Shown one piece after another: positions 6,303 through 7,850 of a DNA stretch of 7,850 nucleotides; the stretch's first letter is position 1, and each line of letters opens with the position of its first letter. Source of the stretch: Lachnoclostridium sp. UBA1781 (lineage in GTDB: Bacteria; Bacillota; Clostridia; Lachnospirales; Lachnospiraceae); contig DCGJ01000087.1 in the NCBI GenBank assembly GCA_002315495.1, positions 1 through 7,850 of the forward strand, given 5' to 3'. The position numbers were made by a program, and so were the translations under genes. Below the pieces are notes generated by a model that searched no databases, was not told where the DNA came from, and was given only the letters and a program-made list of their open reading frames with translations.

Positions 6303-7850
6303 TTTCTGTTTGCTCTCTTTCTCATGAGAGAATCCAAAATCTTCTTACGGATACGAAGGCTCTTCGGAGTAACCTCCAGAAGCTCATCGGTATCGATGAA
6401 CTCGAGACACTGCTCGAGGCTCATTACCTTAGGTGGGGTAAGACGAAGTGCTTCGTCTGCTGCGGAGGAACGGGTGTTGGTAAGCTGCTTACGCTTACAT
6501 ACATTTACCTCAACGTCCTCGGCTTTACCGTTCTGACCGACAACCATACCGGCATAAACCTTAGCGCCTGCACCAATGAAGAGAGTACCGCGCTCCTGAG
6601 CGTTAAACAATCCGTAGGTAATGGCATCACCTGTTTCAAAGGCAATCAGACTTCCCTGGGAGCGATAGAACATATCGCCCTTGTAAGGAGCATAGCCTGC
6701 GAAAATGGTGTTGATAACACCTTCACCCTTGGTATCGGTAAGGAATTCGCCACGATAACCAATCAGTCCACGGGAAGGAATCAGGAAGGTCAGTCGGGTA
6801 GAAGCGGATCCAAAGGAACTCATGCCCTGAAGCTCGCCCTTGCGCTGAGAGAGTTTCTCAATAACGGAGCCTGCATATTCCTCCGGACAGTCTACTACAC
6901 ATTCCTCCATCGGCTCTAACTTCTTGCCGTTTTCATCCGTCTTATAGATTACCTCAGCCTTACTTACGGCGAACTCAAAGCCTTCACGACGCATATTTTC
7001 AATCAATACGGAGAGGTGAAGTTCGCCACGACCGCTTACCTTAAATGCTTCCGTTGTTTCCGTTTCCTCCACACGAAGGGAAACGTCGGTATTTAACTCG
7101 CGGAACAGACGGTCACGAAGGTGACGGGAGGTGATATATTTACCTTCCTGACCTGCGAGAGGGCTGTCATTTACGAGGAAATTCATGGAAATGGTCGGCT
7201 CAGAGATCTTCTGGAACGGAATTGCCACCGGATTCTCAGGTGCGCAAAGGGTGTCTCCGATATGAATGTCACTGATACCGGAAATGGCTACGATGCTTCC
7301 GACCGTTGCCTCATTTACCTCGACCTTCTTTAGTCCGTCGAACTCATAAAGCTTACTAATCTTAACCTTACGCTTCATATCCGGATCGTGATGGTTTACA
7401 ATCACGCAATCCTGGTTCACCTTAATGGTTCCGTTATCTACCTTACCAACGCCGATACGACCAACATATTCGTTGTAGTCAATGGTGCTGATGAGAACCT
7501 GTGTTCCGGCAGTTTCATCGCCTTCCGGAGCAGGGATGTAGTCGATGATTGTCTCGAACAACGGCTCCATGCTGACCGGCTTATCCTCTAACTCCAACAT
7601 TGCGATACCGCTCTTTGCGGAAGCGAAGACGAATGGGCAGTCCAAGGTATCGTCATCGGCTTCAAGATCAATGAACAGCTCGAGTACTTCGTCAATGACT
7701 TCCTTCGGACGTGCCTCCGGACGGTCAATCTTGTTGATACAGCAGATTACCGGAAGATGAAGCTCGAGTGCTTTCTTAAGTACGAACTTTGTCTGTGGCA
7801 TTGGGCCTTCAAATGCGTCAACCACAAGGATAACGCCGTTTACCATCTTT
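6296..7850 (-). CDS. typA: Ribosome-associated GTPase TypA/BipA, 5' end outside the window
   Basis: This is a translational GTPase of the EF-G-like superfamily, which binds the 70S ribosome and acts in ribosome assembly and stress or cold adaptation. About 517 codons are visible. TypA is usually about 600-615 residues, so roughly 95 N-terminal residues, including the P-loop, switch I and DxxG motifs, lie beyond the right edge. The Met at 7844-7846 is internal (VNGVILVVDAFEGPMPQT), not the start. Counting from that Met, the G4 motif NKID is at 38-41 and the G5 motif SAK at 76-78. The domain II barrel covers about 113-205, followed by EF-G-like domains III and V (SGRGELHLSVLIENMRREGF, 271-290). 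The BipA-specific C-terminal domain carries SRGLIGYRGEFLTDTKGEG (358-376) and the terminal KQLTNTRSSAADE segment (453-465). It is convergent with the COG2426 gene and appears intact and under normal constraint. Confidence 0.96.
   Translation of the reverse strand, partial: KMVNGVILVVDAFEGPMPQTKFVLKKALELHLPVICCINKIDRPEARPKEVIDEVLELFIDLEADDDTLDCPFVFASAKSGIAMLELEDKPVSMEPLFETIIDYIPAPEGDETAGTQVLISTIDYNEYVGRIGVGKVDNGTIKVNQDCVIVNHHDPDMKRKVKISKLYEFDGLKKVEVNEATVGSIVAISGISDIHIGDTLCAPENPVAIPFQKISEPTISMNFLVNDSPLAGQEGKYITSRHLRDRLFRELNTDVSLRVEETETTEAFKVSGRGELHLSVLIENMRREGFEFAVSKAEVIYKTDENGKKLEPMEECVVDCPEEYAGSVIEKLSQRKGELQGMSSFGSASTRLTFLIPSRGLIGYRGEFLTDTKGEGVINTIFAGYAPYKGDMFYRSQGSLIAFETGDAITYGLFNAQERGTLFIGAGAKVYAGMVVGQNGKAEDVEVNVCKRKQLTNTRSSAADEALRLTPPKVMSLEQCLEFIDTDELLEVTPKSLRIRKKILDSLMRKRANRNN

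Noticed and set aside
7121..7760. Several + strand open frames of 67-71 codons opposite typA
   Set aside because: All fall inside strongly conserved typA coding sequence, are short, and show no family resemblance.
7844..7846. Met at the right edge as the typA start
   Set aside because: The sequence around it (VNGVILVVDAFEGPMPQT) is an internal part of the GTPase domain, just after the expected DxxG region, and the frame stays open to the window edge.

Overview
The window looks like chromosomal DNA from a low-to-medium GC Gram-positive anaerobe, probably a Lachnospiraceae-like member of the Clostridia. I infer this from the strong GGAGG-type ribosome binding sites, sigma-A-type promoter spacing, the compact GC-rich intergenic hairpins, and the style of the threonine synthase and TypA proteins. 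The species cannot be fixed from the sequence alone. No rRNA, tRNA, CRISPR array, insertion sequence or phage gene is visible.

Layout. Bases 1-113 hold the probable terminator of an off-window gene and the leader of the first gene. Bases 114-2777 (+) encode an 887-residue membrane protein that joins two acyltransferase-type modules: an Lnt-like apolipoprotein N-acyltransferase (8 predicted membrane segments plus a nitrilase domain with an intact Glu-Lys-Cys triad), and a 10-segment acyltransferase of the HGSNAT/DUF1624/acyltransferase-3 type. The junction retains a ribosome binding site and an ATG, so it reads like two formerly separate cistrons. A strong extended -10 promoter then drives thrC (2856-4343, threonine synthase), which ends at a clear rho-independent terminator. 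Next is a probable two-gene unit: a SxxK serine hydrolase of the class C beta-lactamase/esterase family (4513-5709) and, 28 bases later, a small COG2426/PF06695 membrane protein (5738-6238). The last gene, typA/bipA, runs on the minus strand toward this unit. Only its C-terminal part (6296 to beyond 7850) is inside the window. A 57-base dyad lies between the two convergent stop codons.

How the genes relate. thrC and typA are housekeeping genes with their own functions, and there is no evidence that they belong to a pathway with their neighbours. The hydrolase and the small membrane protein are probably co-transcribed. The most unusual item is the Lnt-like/acyltransferase fusion, because Lnt is classically a Gram-negative and actinobacterial enzyme. 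If active, it implies envelope acylation chemistry (lipoprotein triacylation plus a second acyl transfer) in a presumed monoderm. No complete new defence or mobile system was found.
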